Shown: positions 8,230 to 17,462 of the stretch, in pieces
Layout of the letters: each line of letters starts with the position of its first letter
Numbering within the stretch: the stretch's first letter is position 1
Origin: Nocardia asiatica NBRC 100129
GTDB lineage: Bacteria; Actinomycetota; Actinomycetes; Mycobacteriales; Mycobacteriaceae
Reading direction: 5' to 3'
DNA: 38,899 nucleotides
Assembly (NCBI RefSeq): GCF_000308415.1
Contig: NZ_BAFS01000461.1
Span: 1-38,899, forward strand
Translations under genes and position numbers: made by a program
Notes under the pieces: model-generated
What the model was told of the DNA's origin: nothing
The model's database searches: none
Seen by the model: the letters and a program-made list of their open reading frames with translations, nothing else

Positions 8230-9257
8230 TCAGTAAGCTACTCCGTGTTCGCGGAGGAACCGCGTTGCAGTCGGTGAGTGCTCCTCTTCGAAGCATGGAC
8301 CGAGAATTGCGCTGGGCTGGCGTCGGGGCCGCAGTGATGGGAGCGGTCTTGACGGCGAGCGTAGTAGTCTACGTAGTACCTTTCGACGAGTCCACATACT
8401 GGGCGGAAATGCCGGAAGTGGGCTCGGTCAAGGTTGGCGATGACGTCCGAATCGCGGGTGTGCCGGTCGGCGCGGTGAAGTCCATCGAGCTGAGCCGAAG
8501 AAACGTTCGAATGAGCTTCACCGTCGACAGCGACATCTTCATCGGTGACCAGACGAGTCTCGATGTCCGTATGCTGACACTGATTGGCGGCCGCTACCTC
8601 GCGGTGACACCGGCGGGGAATTCTGCGTTACATTCGTCCATTCCCGCCGAGAGGGTCCATCTTCCGTACAGCCTGGGTCGGAGTTTTGAGGACGCGATTC
8701 GGCCGATCGATGATATCGATGGCGATACGTTGCGTCAGAATTTGACGAACATGAACGCTGCGATTGCCAGTGGACCGTCCGGCATTCGCCGAGCAACGGA
8801 GGCATTCGGATCTCTGGTCGACATCCTCGACCGCCAGAACCGTGACATTTCGGACACGCTCGCGATGGCGGACGAGTATCTCGGCGCGATCAACGAGTCG
8901 AAGGCGACACTCGGCGGAATGATCGACAGCGTCAATCTGATGGAGACAGTGGGCCTCGACAAAAAGGCCGAGATCTACGAAGCCGTCCGGCTGATGGACG
9001 AGCTTCTCGCGCGTATCGCGGGCCTCGAGCCGGCGTATCGATCCAGGTTGCAATCCGTTGCGCGAGCCCTGGCCGACGTCATCCCTGAGCTGGAAAGTCT
9101 GGGTGAAGAGATGGGACAGGTTGTCACGAATACGCGCGACCTACTGGCGCGGCTCCAGCCGATCGCGTCGTCGAAGGAAGGGCTCGTGGTCGACCAATCC
9201 GCGACAGTTGTCCCGGTGCCGTCGGTGTGTATTCCGGTCCCCGGAAAGGAGTGCTGA
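8217..9257 (+). CDS. mceC: MceC-family protein
   Basis: 346 residues with an unusually long cytoplasmic N-terminal part (about 33 residues) before the membrane helix (VGAAVMGAVLTASVVVYVV). The MCE domain follows at about 58-140 (GSVKVGDDVRIAGVPVGAV, LTLIGGRYLAV). A helical region and a Val/Pro-rich end with two cysteines (PSVCIPVPGKEC) complete the protein. The paired cysteines near the C-terminus recall MceB here and may form a disulfide outside the membrane. The start overlaps the end of mceB. mceD begins three bases after the stop. Confidence 0.9.
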   Translation: MRAVISKLLRVRGGTALQSVSAPLRSMDRELRWAGVGAAVMGAVLTASVVVYVVPFDESTYWAEMPEVGSVKVGDDVRIAGVPVGAVKSIELSRRNVRMSFTVDSDIFIGDQTSLDVRMLTLIGGRYLAVTPAGNSALHSSIPAERVHLPYSLGRSFEDAIRPIDDIDGDTLRQNLTNMNAAIASGPSGIRRATEAFGSLVDILDRQNRDISDTLAMADEYLGAINESKATLGGMIDSVNLMETVGLDKKAEIYEAVRLMDELLARIAGLEPAYRSRLQSVARALADVIPELESLGEEMGQVVTNTRDLLARLQPIASSKEGLVVDQSATVVPVPSVCIPVPGKEC

Positions 9258-9259
9258 CG

Positions 9260-10363
9260 ATGAATAAGCTCTTGGCGTCCCGGGGTCTCATGTCCGTTCT
9301 CGGTGTCGCGGTCGTATGTGCAATTCTGATCGTCGGATACTTCGTGATCATCGAGCCTCCCAAGAGGATGCGTAGCTACTGCGCGAATATGCCGGATGCA
9401 ATCGGCTTGTACGCCGGGAACCATGTCACCATGCGAGGGGTCAGAGTCGGCTCGGTGACGCGTATCGAACCTCATGGTGACATGGTCCGTGTCGAATTCG
9501 AGGTAGAGGTAAACCATTCGCCCCGCGGTCAGGTGTCAGCTACTACCGTATCCGACACAATCGTCGCGGATCGATCGCTTGCATTACTCGATGACAGCGA
9601 AGCCGAGCATGAATGGGATTCCGGACAGTGCATTACCCGTACACTGACACCAAAGAGCATGTCGCAGACTATGAATGCGCTGGGCAACCTCGCTGCAGAG
9701 ATCACCGATGGAAATGGTTCGACACAGCGTGAAAGGCTTGCGGATGAGCTCGCGGCCTTAGATGCCGCATTATCCGGAACAGGACCTGAAATGAATGATA
9801 CGATCCTCAAGTTGGGTCGTGCTCTCAATTCCCCCAATGCTGCTATCGGGCATATCGGTGCGCTTATCGACTCACTGCGATCATTATCGGACAGCATGGC
9901 CGGCGGATGGGGCGATATCAAGGCCATGATCACTCGTCTGGCTCCAGGTCTCGAAGTGATCGATCGTGGCATCTTTGAGCGCACCGTGTCGATTATCGAT
10001 TCGTTGCGGATCATTGTGCCATGGTTGAACGAGATTACTTCAATGTTTGGTGACCAAATTCTCGAAGCGCTGAACGCGACAGTCCCATTAGCGCGTCTCG
10101 CCCGTGCGAATATCGGCTCGGTACAAGAAATAATCGACCTGACGCCACCGCTGGTGCAGGCTTTTCAGAGGGCGACGGCGCAGGAGGGTGGTTCACCGAT
10201 CTTGACTTACGCGGCGCCGGTGGCTCAGCTGCCGCCGGCGGACGCAGAGCGGGTATGCGCGACCATCGAGCGTGTCGTGCCAGGTAGCTGCAAGTCCGCT
10301 GAGAACGGGTTGGAGAAGGTTTCGGTTCTTCCGTTGATATTCGGGACGGCAGGTGCGCGGTGA
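9260..10363 (+). CDS. mceD: MceD-family protein
   Basis: 367 residues from ATG 9260, chosen because AAGGAG stands at a good distance upstream; an in-frame start at 9227 would overlap mceC. It has a membrane helix at about 10-30 (VLGVAVVCAILIVGYFVI) and an MCE domain starting RSYCANMPDAIGLYAGN, then VTMRGVRVGSV. The cysteine at the start of the domain and a second one in GQCITR are typical of the D subunit. The C-terminal region is helical and ends with a cysteine pair (VCATIERVVPGSC). Overlaps mceE by one base (TGATG). Confidence 0.9.
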   Translation: MNKLLASRGLMSVLGVAVVCAILIVGYFVIIEPPKRMRSYCANMPDAIGLYAGNHVTMRGVRVGSVTRIEPHGDMVRVEFEVEVNHSPRGQVSATTVSDTIVADRSLALLDDSEAEHEWDSGQCITRTLTPKSMSQTMNALGNLAAEITDGNGSTQRERLADELAALDAALSGTGPEMNDTILKLGRALNSPNAAIGHIGALIDSLRSLSDSMAGGWGDIKAMITRLAPGLEVIDRGIFERTVSIIDSLRIIVPWLNEITSMFGDQILEALNATVPLARLARANIGSVQEIIDLTPPLVQAFQRATAQEGGSPILTYAAPVAQLPPADAERVCATIERVVPGSCKSAENGLEKVSVLPLIFGTAGAR

Positions 10364-11445
10364 TGGTTCTGCGACGAGTCGTATGGGCGCGATCTGCTCG
10401 TGAGCGTGGTGGTCGGTTCATCGCTGCGGCCGCGGTGGCAATGGTGTGCATAGTTCCCGGATGTGGATTCGATCCCGCGGAGGTTCCCGTTCCGGGGACC
10501 GGAATTTCTGGAGACCGGTACGGTATCCGGATTCTGTTCGCTGACGCCTTGAATCTGCCAGCGCGAGCGAAGGTTACAGTCGATGGTCTGCGAGCAGGGG
10601 TCGTGCGCGATGTGTCACTGGTCGACGCGGGCAAGGACCACGACGGGTATGTTGCCGTCGATGTCGACCTGATGGCGTCGGTTCGATTGCCGGTCGGCAC
10701 CACCGCTGAACTCCGCCAGCCGACGATACTTGGCGATGTCTCCATCGCGCTGATGACTCCGCCGACCGGCACGCAGGATGCCCTTCCCCCGGGCGCCACC
10801 ATCGGATTGGACAAGACGAAGCCGCTGCTGCAGGTTGAGGACACCATGAACGTACTCGCGACCTTCGTCCAAGGAGGAGGGATTCAACAGGCTCAGGAGA
10901 TAATGAACCGCGTGAACGGGGTGCTGCCGATCGACACTCGGCAGACTGCTTCGATATCCGAGGTAGTCGGTGCGGATATCATTGACCTGGCCAACCACCT
11001 GGATGCCGTCGACGCAATGCTGAACGGTCTGCGCGCGAACACGGACGTGGTGCAGCGTAGAACCCCTGAACTGGAGTATTTGCTGACCGAGTCGGGGGTG
11101 AGCCAGGCCGCTGCTTCGATGACTTCCATGATCGGGTTGATCACGTTGTACGACGGATTCAAATTGCTCACAGAATCTCTCCGGTGGGTCGGCCCCCTGG
11201 CGCAATCGGGCAATGAGGCCGCACGTGCCTTCGTGCCGCTATTGTTCACTCGCCGCCCGCTTGATCTGAACGCCCCCTCGAATTTGAACAAAGCCGTGGC
11301 CATTTTGCGCGAAAAGGTTATTCCATTTGTTGAGCGCGGTCCGAAGGTTGATATTGTAGGCATTGAAGGCGTCGGCCCCATATCGGACGACGATCGGATA
11401 GACAGTATTCTTGCGTCGCTGCGGATGATCGGAGTGGTTCGATGA
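10363..11445 (+). CDS. mceE: MceE-family lipoprotein (LprK-like)
   Basis: The lipid-anchored member of the Mce set. The N-terminus has a twin Arg-rich start (RRVVWARSARERGGR), a hydrophobic stretch and a lipobox VPGC with the modified cysteine at residue 34. The MCE domain follows from about 50 (FADALNLPARAKVTVDGLRAG, TAELRQPTILGDV). 360 residues from ATG 10363, which overlaps the mceD stop (TGATG); GTG 10360 is an equal alternative. This is the fifth position in the operon, where LprK-type lipoproteins always occur. ATGA overlap with mceF. Confidence 0.9.
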   Translation: MVLRRVVWARSARERGGRFIAAAAVAMVCIVPGCGFDPAEVPVPGTGISGDRYGIRILFADALNLPARAKVTVDGLRAGVVRDVSLVDAGKDHDGYVAVDVDLMASVRLPVGTTAELRQPTILGDVSIALMTPPTGTQDALPPGATIGLDKTKPLLQVEDTMNVLATFVQGGGIQQAQEIMNRVNGVLPIDTRQTASISEVVGADIIDLANHLDAVDAMLNGLRANTDVVQRRTPELEYLLTESGVSQAAASMTSMIGLITLYDGFKLLTESLRWVGPLAQSGNEAARAFVPLLFTRRPLDLNAPSNLNKAVAILREKVIPFVERGPKVDIVGIEGVGPISDDDRIDSILASLRMIGVVR

Positions 11446-12398
11446 AGCCAAGTTCCGTGCTATCCCTGGTGTCGATCGGAATCGTGCTGGTCTTGGGCAC
11501 CGCATACCTAACATTCGGTGTGCTTCGAGTTGATTGGTTTTCTGGCAGGACTGTTGTGACCATGGCTCTGCCGAGGACCGGGAGTTTGCTACCCGGTTCC
11601 CCGGTCCTGTTGAGAGGAGTGAAGGTAGGAGAGATCGACTCTATCGACAAGGCCGAGCGTGGTGTCGAATTGGTGCTGAGTCTCGATCCCAAGTACAGGG
11701 TTCCTGCGACCGGCAGCGCTACTGTTGAGGACCTGTCGGGGTTGGGGGAGCCCTATATCGAGTTCGTACCGAATACTGATGCCGGGCCCTACCTGGCCGA
11801 CGGTCAGCGTATCGACGCGGTTGAAGTGGCTCTACCCCGCTCGATACCTGATGTGGCGCATACTGTCACCCATCTGGTCGAGCAACTGAACCCACAGGCG
11901 ATCAGCAATATCGTCAAGACCTTGGATCAGACGTTGTCGGGGACGGAAGCCGTGATGCCGCGTCTGGCGGCATCGACAACGCTGCTTTCGGAAACGATTC
12001 TGAGTAGGTCACCCGAAATCCGGAATATCTTGAAGAATTTGCAAACAATGGGTGCTGATATGGAGTGGGCCGAGCAGTCGATGACCGCCGCCGGCCCTCT
12101 GTGGGAGGAAGCCGGAGCGTGGGGCGCACTCATCGCGGACTCTCTGGCGCGACTGTCTCGAATCGGCAATATGCCCGGGGACTATATCGAAGGAAACGGA
12201 CTTATTCCCTTCCTTGATAAAGTGACGTCTTACATCAATGAGATCGGCCCCGATCTTCGTGATCTGGTCCCGGCGGTACAGCCACTGGCGGAAAGCGCGT
12301 CGAACTCCATGGCGCAAATCAACATAAGCGACCTGATAGATCGTGCACTCAGTGTCACGGGGGACGGTGCTTTGCGAATGCGGATCGCTGTCAAATAG
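11442..12398 (+). CDS. mceF: MceF-family protein
   Basis: 318 residues, the last Mce subunit. It has a membrane helix directly at the N-terminus (VLSLVSIGIVLVLGTAYLTF) and an MCE domain at about 35-115 (LPGSPVLLRGVKVGEIDSI, LSGLGEPYIEFVP). A long helical region with repeated Ser/Thr and acidic residues ends in MRIAVK. It is shorter than many MceF proteins (over 400 residues in several operons), lacking a long C-terminal tail. The next gene follows within a few dozen bases. Confidence 0.9.
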   Translation: MKPSSVLSLVSIGIVLVLGTAYLTFGVLRVDWFSGRTVVTMALPRTGSLLPGSPVLLRGVKVGEIDSIDKAERGVELVLSLDPKYRVPATGSATVEDLSGLGEPYIEFVPNTDAGPYLADGQRIDAVEVALPRSIPDVAHTVTHLVEQLNPQAISNIVKTLDQTLSGTEAVMPRLAASTTLLSETILSRSPEIRNILKNLQTMGADMEWAEQSMTAAGPLWEEAGAWGALIADSLARLSRIGNMPGDYIEGNGLIPFLDKVTSYINEIGPDLRDLVPAVQPLAESASNSMAQINISDLIDRALSVTGDGALRMRIAVK

Positions 12399-12430
12399 AT
12401 GTGAAAGAACGAGAGACACCGGAGCTGATT

Positions 12431-13066
12431 ATGCCCACAGAAGATTCTCATGATACTGACCGCGAAGCTGCGGAAGAAAAGCCGGTTGACGCGGGTGTGC
12501 CTCGGACGTCGGTCAAGGGTGGCTCGAGCGCACGCGGGTCGGAGAGGTCGTTCTCGATAAGCCTGCGTTCTCTGGCCTTGGGAACCGCAGTAGCCCTCCT
12601 TGTTGTCGCGGTGGCCGTTTCGATTCCGTTGTGGCTCTCGGCTAGGAGCGAGTTGAAAGATCGGGACGCTGTCGTAGCCTCGGAGAAGCGCGCCGAAGAA
12701 GTAGCGTCTGAGTATGCAGTCGGAGCCTCGAATATCGACTATCAGAATTTCGACCAGTGGGTTCGTGGTTTGAAGTCCAACGTCTCGCCCGTTCTTGCAA
12801 ACAAGTTCGATGCCACTGCTCCGCAGCTGAAAGAAATTGTGCTGCCACTGAAGTGGAGTTCTAGTGGAGTTCCCATCGCGGCGACAGTGCGCTCCGAACG
12901 ATCGGGTGTCTACGTCGTCAACGTGTTCCTGAATGTGACATCGAAGAGTGCGCAGATACCGGAGGGTGCGCAAACGACTGTTACCTATACCGTAACAGTT
13001 GACAAGAATCTGGATTGGAAGGTAACAGATGTCGGTGGTGTCGACTCGGCACTCCCGGCCAAATAG
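12431..13066 (+). CDS. Mce-associated membrane protein (Mas family)
   Basis: Accessory protein found after mceF in actinobacterial mce operons. The cytoplasmic head is charged (about residues 1-48 from ATG 12431), with a single membrane helix (ALGTAVALLVVAVAVSIPLWL), a coiled linker (SELKDRDAVVASEKRAEEVA) and an extracytoplasmic domain related to NTF2-like folds. The latter includes DYQNFDQWVRGL and the final TVDKNLDWKVTDVGGVD typical of the family. I prefer ATG 12431 with CCGGAG upstream; GTG 12401, three bases past the mceF stop, would add ten residues. Its partners are thought to be the Mce complex itself (family knowledge). Confidence 0.85.
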   Translation: MPTEDSHDTDREAAEEKPVDAGVPRTSVKGGSSARGSERSFSISLRSLALGTAVALLVVAVAVSIPLWLSARSELKDRDAVVASEKRAEEVASEYAVGASNIDYQNFDQWVRGLKSNVSPVLANKFDATAPQLKEIVLPLKWSSSGVPIAATVRSERSGVYVVNVFLNVTSKSAQIPEGAQTTVTYTVTVDKNLDWKVTDVGGVDSALPAK

Positions 13067-13102
13067 TCACCGGGGTTTTTCGACGTTGAGGAGCTTGGAA
13101 TA

Positions 13103-14005
13103 ATGACTTCGATTTCCAGCGCGGGTGTTCCCTGCCGCCGACTCGCTCTCACACGGGACGACGGTCCGACATTGCAGATCACCGAATGGGGCTCGCAGAC
13201 CCCGCGAGTGACTATGGTCTTGACCCATGGACTCGCGTTGTCGCACGAGAGTTGGGAGGACGTTGCTCAGCTTGTGATCGCTGCGGACCCGACTATTCGC
13301 GTCGTCACCTACGACCATCGGGGACACGGGGATTCGGAGTCGGCTCCGGCCAGCCTCGAGATTCTTGCGGATGATCTTGCGACTATTCTTTCGGAAACTG
13401 TGCCTACGGGTCCGGTCGTATTGGGTGGTCATTCGATGGGAGGGATGACTCTCATGGCCTTGGCTGAACGTCACAGTGAGGTGCTCGGACCGAGAATCCT
13501 CGGCGTCGCGTTGGTGTCGACAGGGGCGGGCGATATTCTGGGAAATATGATGCGCAGCAAATTCTGGCGAAGGCTGATAATGCTGGGTCTGGAGGCGCTA
13601 CCCTATATCAGGATTCCTTCCCGGCCGCTTTTCCTGATGCGGCAGTCGACACGAGGCATCCTATTCGGAGCGCGTCCTCGTCGGCACGATATGAACCGTG
13701 CTGTGCTGCAGCTCGCGAAGAGCAATTCTCGCAATGTCGCGGAGCTGACCCGTTCGATACTCTCTCACAAACGTTACGGCGTGCTGGGCAGATTCAGCTG
13801 TCCCGTCGTCGTGCTGGTCGGGTCTCGTGACCGCCTGACCCCCGTTCATCACTCGCGTGCGCTTCGGCATCGTATTCCAGGGAGTCATTTGGTCATCTTC
13901 GAAAAGGCTGGGCACTACCTGCCCTACGAACGCAGCGGTGAGGTGGCCGTCCATCTCCTCGGATTGACTCGGGAAGCGCGCATACGCGAAGCAACCGTCG
14001 CATAG
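13103..14005 (+). CDS. Alpha/beta hydrolase at the end of the mce operon
   Basis: 300 residues of the alpha/beta hydrolase fold. The oxyanion segment is VLTHGLALS (residues 39-47), the nucleophile elbow is GHSMGG with Ser111, the acid is Asp243 in VGSRDRLTP and the base is His271 in KAGHYLPYER. There is no signal peptide. ATG 13103 has GAGGAG about 12 bases upstream and the gene is 36 bases after the previous stop, so it probably belongs to the mce transcript. The substrate is unknown. An esterase or lactonase acting on the imported compound, or on a lactone made by the Baeyer-Villiger enzyme at 19.2 kb, would fit the context (inference). Confidence 0.85.
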   Translation: MTSISSAGVPCRRLALTRDDGPTLQITEWGSQTPRVTMVLTHGLALSHESWEDVAQLVIAADPTIRVVTYDHRGHGDSESAPASLEILADDLATILSETVPTGPVVLGGHSMGGMTLMALAERHSEVLGPRILGVALVSTGAGDILGNMMRSKFWRRLIMLGLEALPYIRIPSRPLFLMRQSTRGILFGARPRRHDMNRAVLQLAKSNSRNVAELTRSILSHKRYGVLGRFSCPVVVLVGSRDRLTPVHHSRALRHRIPGSHLVIFEKAGHYLPYERSGEVAVHLLGLTREARIREATVA

Positions 14006-14109
14006 CGGCATTAACATTCGTCATACGCTGAGGGTAACGATAGGCGAATAGTTCGCTATCAGAGCTTGATATCGGTCCGGGAACCGCGGAACGCCCTTTC
14101 TCAACAGCC

Positions 14110-14345
14110 GGATGATGACTGTCAGGGTAGTGGGTGCAGCCGCAGCGCGCTGGGGCCGATGTCGTATAGTCCAGCGTCGGCTGCCGGTGCCGCTAGTTGT
14201 GGTCGGCTTTGAAGCCACCGATTTCAATGCGGGTTCCAGCTGGCTGTTTCAGCGGTTGCGGCCCGGCGCGCGGGTTCGCAACCTTGTTGTCGAACGTCTC
14301 GGCGAAGCTGTTGTTCAAGGTTGTGCCCGGCGGCAGGTACCGAGC
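14110..14345 (-). pseudogene. IS3 (IS407-like) OrfB C-terminal remnant
   Basis: The minus strand reads YLPPGTTLNNSFAETFDN then GGFKADHN, a stop, and RHRQPTLDYTTSAPA. This follows the end of the OrfB at 169-1005 (SYIPPGTPWNNGYVESFNR to HRHSALGYRTPAEYA). The catalytic Glu region is recognisable but degraded. Confidence 0.65.
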
Positions 14346-14384
14346 TACAGAACATGCTGGTCACCATCATCGGTCCGCCGCCCC

Positions 14385-14490
14385 GGTTTTAGGTTGGACA
14401 ACGGTCGGGAGATGATTTCGGTTGCCCTGCAACCAGTTCTGCGCCGACCGGGTCGGAGTATCCTAAGCGGTGACGGGACCCGGTAGTCGG
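14385..14490 (+). pseudogene. IS3 OrfB core remnant in the opposite orientation
   Basis: The plus strand reads FRLDNGREMISVALQP, then after a shift NQFCADRVGVS. This is the segment that in an intact OrfB directly precedes SYIPPGT, the point where the neighbouring minus-strand remnant begins. The two pieces together look like one OrfB broken by an inversion. Confidence 0.6.
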
Positions 14491-14519
14491 TCCGCCGCGT
14501 GTGAGAACCGGTTGTAGGG

Positions 14520-15588
14520 GATGCAGGGTTGTAGCGTATCCGGCTGGGGCGTTGCAGCCCAGGCCGGAATCTCTTCGGCGGTGATTGTATTCTTCCTTCC
14601 AGTCGCTGATCACGACGCGGGCTTGGGTCAACGACCAGAAGCTGTTGATGTTGGGGCATTCGTCGCGTCGGCGGCGGCTGAACCATTCAATGTAGCCGTT
14701 GCGGCAGGGTCGGCTAGTGTGACGAACGCTGAGCAGACCCGTTCCGCCGCCCAGTCGCCTGGCACGCGAAATTGGTCTGTTGCCGCAGCGCAGGGCGGCG
14801 GGGTAGCTGCGATCGACAGCGATTCGTTGATGAGTCCGTCGGCGGTGATCGATCGTTCCACCAGCCGGCCCAAGCATTCGCGGGTGTGTTTCATCGACGA
14901 TGGAGACGATCTTGACCGGGCGTGCGTCGTCGCTGGCATCGAATCGGAAGTCCACTGCCCATACACGGTTGGGTGCCTTTGCCTCCGTGGTGGTGGTGGT
15001 TTCCAGGCGTTTCGGCGCCGCAGCGGCCCTCGTAATCCCTCGTCGCGCCAGAGGCGTTGGATTTTCTTGTGATTGACTGTCCAGCACTCGCTGCGGGCGC
15101 CGTGGTAGGCGCGGCGGAATCCTTGCCGTGGATGGGTTTCGTCCAGGCACGCAGCCATTCACGCAAAGCCGCATCGGGATGTGCATTGGTGTCGGTGGTT
15201 CGAACGCGCCGTTGTATACTTCGATGTTCGCCGGTAACCGGCAGGCGAACCTTTCGCGGACCCCGAGCACCCGCACCAGGTGCGCCACGGCCGCCCGCCG
15301 GCGTTCCGGGTCTAGAAGGTTCCCTTGGCGATCTCGTTCAATGCAGCTTTCTCTAGCTTCGCCTCGCCGAGAAGACTTTTCAGAGTGGAGTGTTCGCGTT
15401 CGGGGCCCTTCAACCGTTTGCCGTCGCCGGCCTTCAGCCCGCCGAACTGGTTGCGCCACCGTTAGTAGGTGGCCATGGTGATCTGCAGTGACGGCGACTT
15501 CCTTATTCTCGCCCAGCAGGTGGACGGCCTTGCTCAGCTTGCGCACGGCCTGTGGAGGTGTGTGCCCTTTTCGTGTCGCCATAGTCAT
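14520..15588 (-). pseudogene. Decayed IS3 (IS407-like) element, OrfA and OrfB
   Basis: OrfA text lies at about 15310-15588 (QAVRKLSKAVHLLGENKEVA, then RWRNQFGGLKAGDGKRLKG, then LEKAALNEIAKGTF). OrfB text lies at about 14520-15310 (RQGFRRAYHGARSE, NRVWAVDFRFDASDDARPVK, NGYIEWFSRRRRDECPNINS, VVISDWKEEYNHRRRDSGLG). The element changes frame several times and the catalytic Glu motif has become IEWF. A long open frame across much of it is accidental. Same subgroup as the intact element at 0.1-1.35 kb. Confidence 0.75.
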
Positions 15589-15770
15589 CGAGCGTTCCTG
15601 CCCACTACGTGGGCGGCAATGCTCTCACAGCCGCCGGACCAAATCTCATCGGGTCAGGTCAGACGAATTCGCAAAGCGCGCACCACTTGAACCTACCTAT
15701 CCTCGATGATCAGACACTGCCCATTCGACCTACGGGTCGCTATGCGATGCATTGGGGACAACGCAACTGA

Positions 15771-17444
15771 CTATGGATCGAGTGTTCGCCGCACTGATGC
15801 CATCGATCGGTCATTGGCGTGGGCATCCGATCGACTGGTTCGAGCGGCGTGTGTAGGCCAGGGGAGGTGACGTCGGCGGCGCCGTCGGATACCGCTTTCG
15901 GCGGCTTTTCGTGGAGGGGAAAGTGGGACGAGGATCAGAACCCCGGCTATGGTGATCGCTGCCAGCGCGAGCGCCGAATGTTCCACCCCACTCCAAAAGG
16001 CATCCTTCGCATAGTCGGCGAGAGGTCTTCCTACATTACCGGCACGCTCAGCGACTTCAAGGGCACCGGCCAGGGAACTGCGGACCGGAGCGCGCGCGGG
16101 CTCGGGAAGGCGGTCCAGCACCTCGTTGATCCTCGAGGTATAGCTCGCGGACAAAATGCTACCGGAGACGGCAATGCCGATGGCCGCGCCGACTTCGCGA
16201 GTCGCGTCGTTGACCGCAGCGGATACCCCGTGCTTCTCCAACGGTGTGTCGAGCATGATCGCGTTGGTCGCGGGGGCGGCCGACAAGCCCAGCCCGGCGC
16301 TCATGATCAACAGGGGCCAGAGAACGTCGAAGTACGACGAACCGGTGTCGAGGCGAAGGATGGCGAGTAAGCCGACGGCGATGGTCAGAAGACCGGTCGC
16401 TGTCGTCACCCGCAATCCCGCCCATGCAGCGATTGCCGGCGACACGAGTGACATCACGATGAGCGGAACGACCATCGGCGCCAGCGCCAGCGCCGAGCCG
16501 AGGGCATCGAACCCGAGGATGAGCTGGAAGTGCTGTACCAGTAGGTACATCACACCGAAAGTCACGAGAAACTGGATGGTTATCGATAGCGCGCCGCTTG
16601 AGAAGCCCCGGCGGCGGAACAGGCTCACGTCCAGTAGCGGGTGCTCGGCACGCACCTCGGTGAGGATAAATGCCACGGTGCCGATTACTCCCGCCGCACC
16701 TGCGACAAGAACCCGGACATCCGTCCAGCCGCGCGACGGACCCTCGATGACCGCGAACACCGACGTGCCGATGGCGAGCACGACCCAGAACATGCCGAGA
16801 AGATCGAACGGCGGGAGTTCGGCGTCCTGTGAATCGGGCACGGTGAAGGCCAGAACCAGCAGTAGTAGTGCGACGACGGTCAGACCGACGAAGATCGAAT
16901 GCCACGACCACTGGGTAAGAAGCAGACCGGATCCCACCATGCCGATCACGCCACCCGAGCCGGCGATCCCGGCCCAGACTCCGACCGCGTACGACCGCTT
17001 CTCCACTGGGAGGTTGCTTGTCAGAAGCGAGAGGGTCGCCGGCATGACGAAAGCTGCTCCTGCGCCCGCCAAGGCCCGGGAGGCAATGAGTGCCGCAGGA
17101 GTATCGAGAAATACAGGCACAACTGAAGCGGCCGCGAAGACCGCCAGGCCGACGATTAGAACGCGTCGGCGCCCATACCGATCGCCGATCGCGCCAGCGG
17201 GCAAAACCAAGCAGGCGAGGACCAGCGTGTATCCGTCGACGATCCAAGTGAGAGCATTTTGATCTGCGCCGATGTCGAGCGCAAGGGCAGGCAGAGCGGT
17301 GTACAGCGCTGCCATGGCCGCAACAACCAATGCTACTGCGGCACAGGTTATGGCCAGCGTCCAAGCCGCGGAGTTGCGGTCGCGAAGCCGGTCTCCAAAG
17401 CTGATCATGTCGGTATCCTGGTCCCTTCGGGGCGTCGTCGGCAT
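15771..17444 (-). CDS. MFS exporter, DHA2 (EmrB/QacA) family, 14 membrane helices
   Basis: 557 residues with the DHA2 layout: helix 1 (ITCAAVALVVAAMAALYTAL), motif A GDRYGRRRVL in the loop between helices 2 and 3, and motif C-like GSGGVIGMVGSGLL in helix 5. There are 14 hydrophobic segments and a very Arg-rich C-terminal tail (GIRRRRRRHLPW). Such proteins export drugs or lipophilic metabolites using the proton gradient. ATG 17444 and ATG 17407 (MISFGDRL) are both possible starts. The gene lies 18 bases after the DUF4873 gene and forms an operon with it, divergent from the di-iron oxygenase gene, so it may export a product of that pathway. Confidence 0.9.
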   Translation of the reverse strand: MPTTPRRDQDTDMISFGDRLRDRNSAAWTLAITCAAVALVVAAMAALYTALPALALDIGADQNALTWIVDGYTLVLACLVLPAGAIGDRYGRRRVLIVGLAVFAAASVVPVFLDTPAALIASRALAGAGAAFVMPATLSLLTSNLPVEKRSYAVGVWAGIAGSGGVIGMVGSGLLLTQWSWHSIFVGLTVVALLLLVLAFTVPDSQDAELPPFDLLGMFWVVLAIGTSVFAVIEGPSRGWTDVRVLVAGAAGVIGTVAFILTEVRAEHPLLDVSLFRRRGFSSGALSITIQFLVTFGVMYLLVQHFQLILGFDALGSALALAPMVVPLIVMSLVSPAIAAWAGLRVTTATGLLTIAVGLLAILRLDTGSSYFDVLWPLLIMSAGLGLSAAPATNAIMLDTPLEKHGVSAAVNDATREVGAAIGIAVSGSILSASYTSRINEVLDRLPEPARAPVRSSLAGALEVAERAGNVGRPLADYAKDAFWSGVEHSALALAAITIAGVLILVPLSPPRKAAESGIRRRRRRHLPWPTHAARTSRSDAHANDRSMASVRRTLDP

Positions 17445-17462
17445 TCGCGTAGGTCCTACGGC

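Noticed and set aside
14389..15588. 399-codon open frame on the minus strand as an intact gene
   Set aside because: Its text matches IS3 OrfA and OrfB only in separated pieces and is nonsense between them. It is a chance fusion through a decayed element.
16156..17262. Plus-strand open frame of 368 codons opposite the MFS gene
   Set aside because: Shadow of the 14-helix transporter, Ser/Thr/Pro/Arg-rich without any motif.
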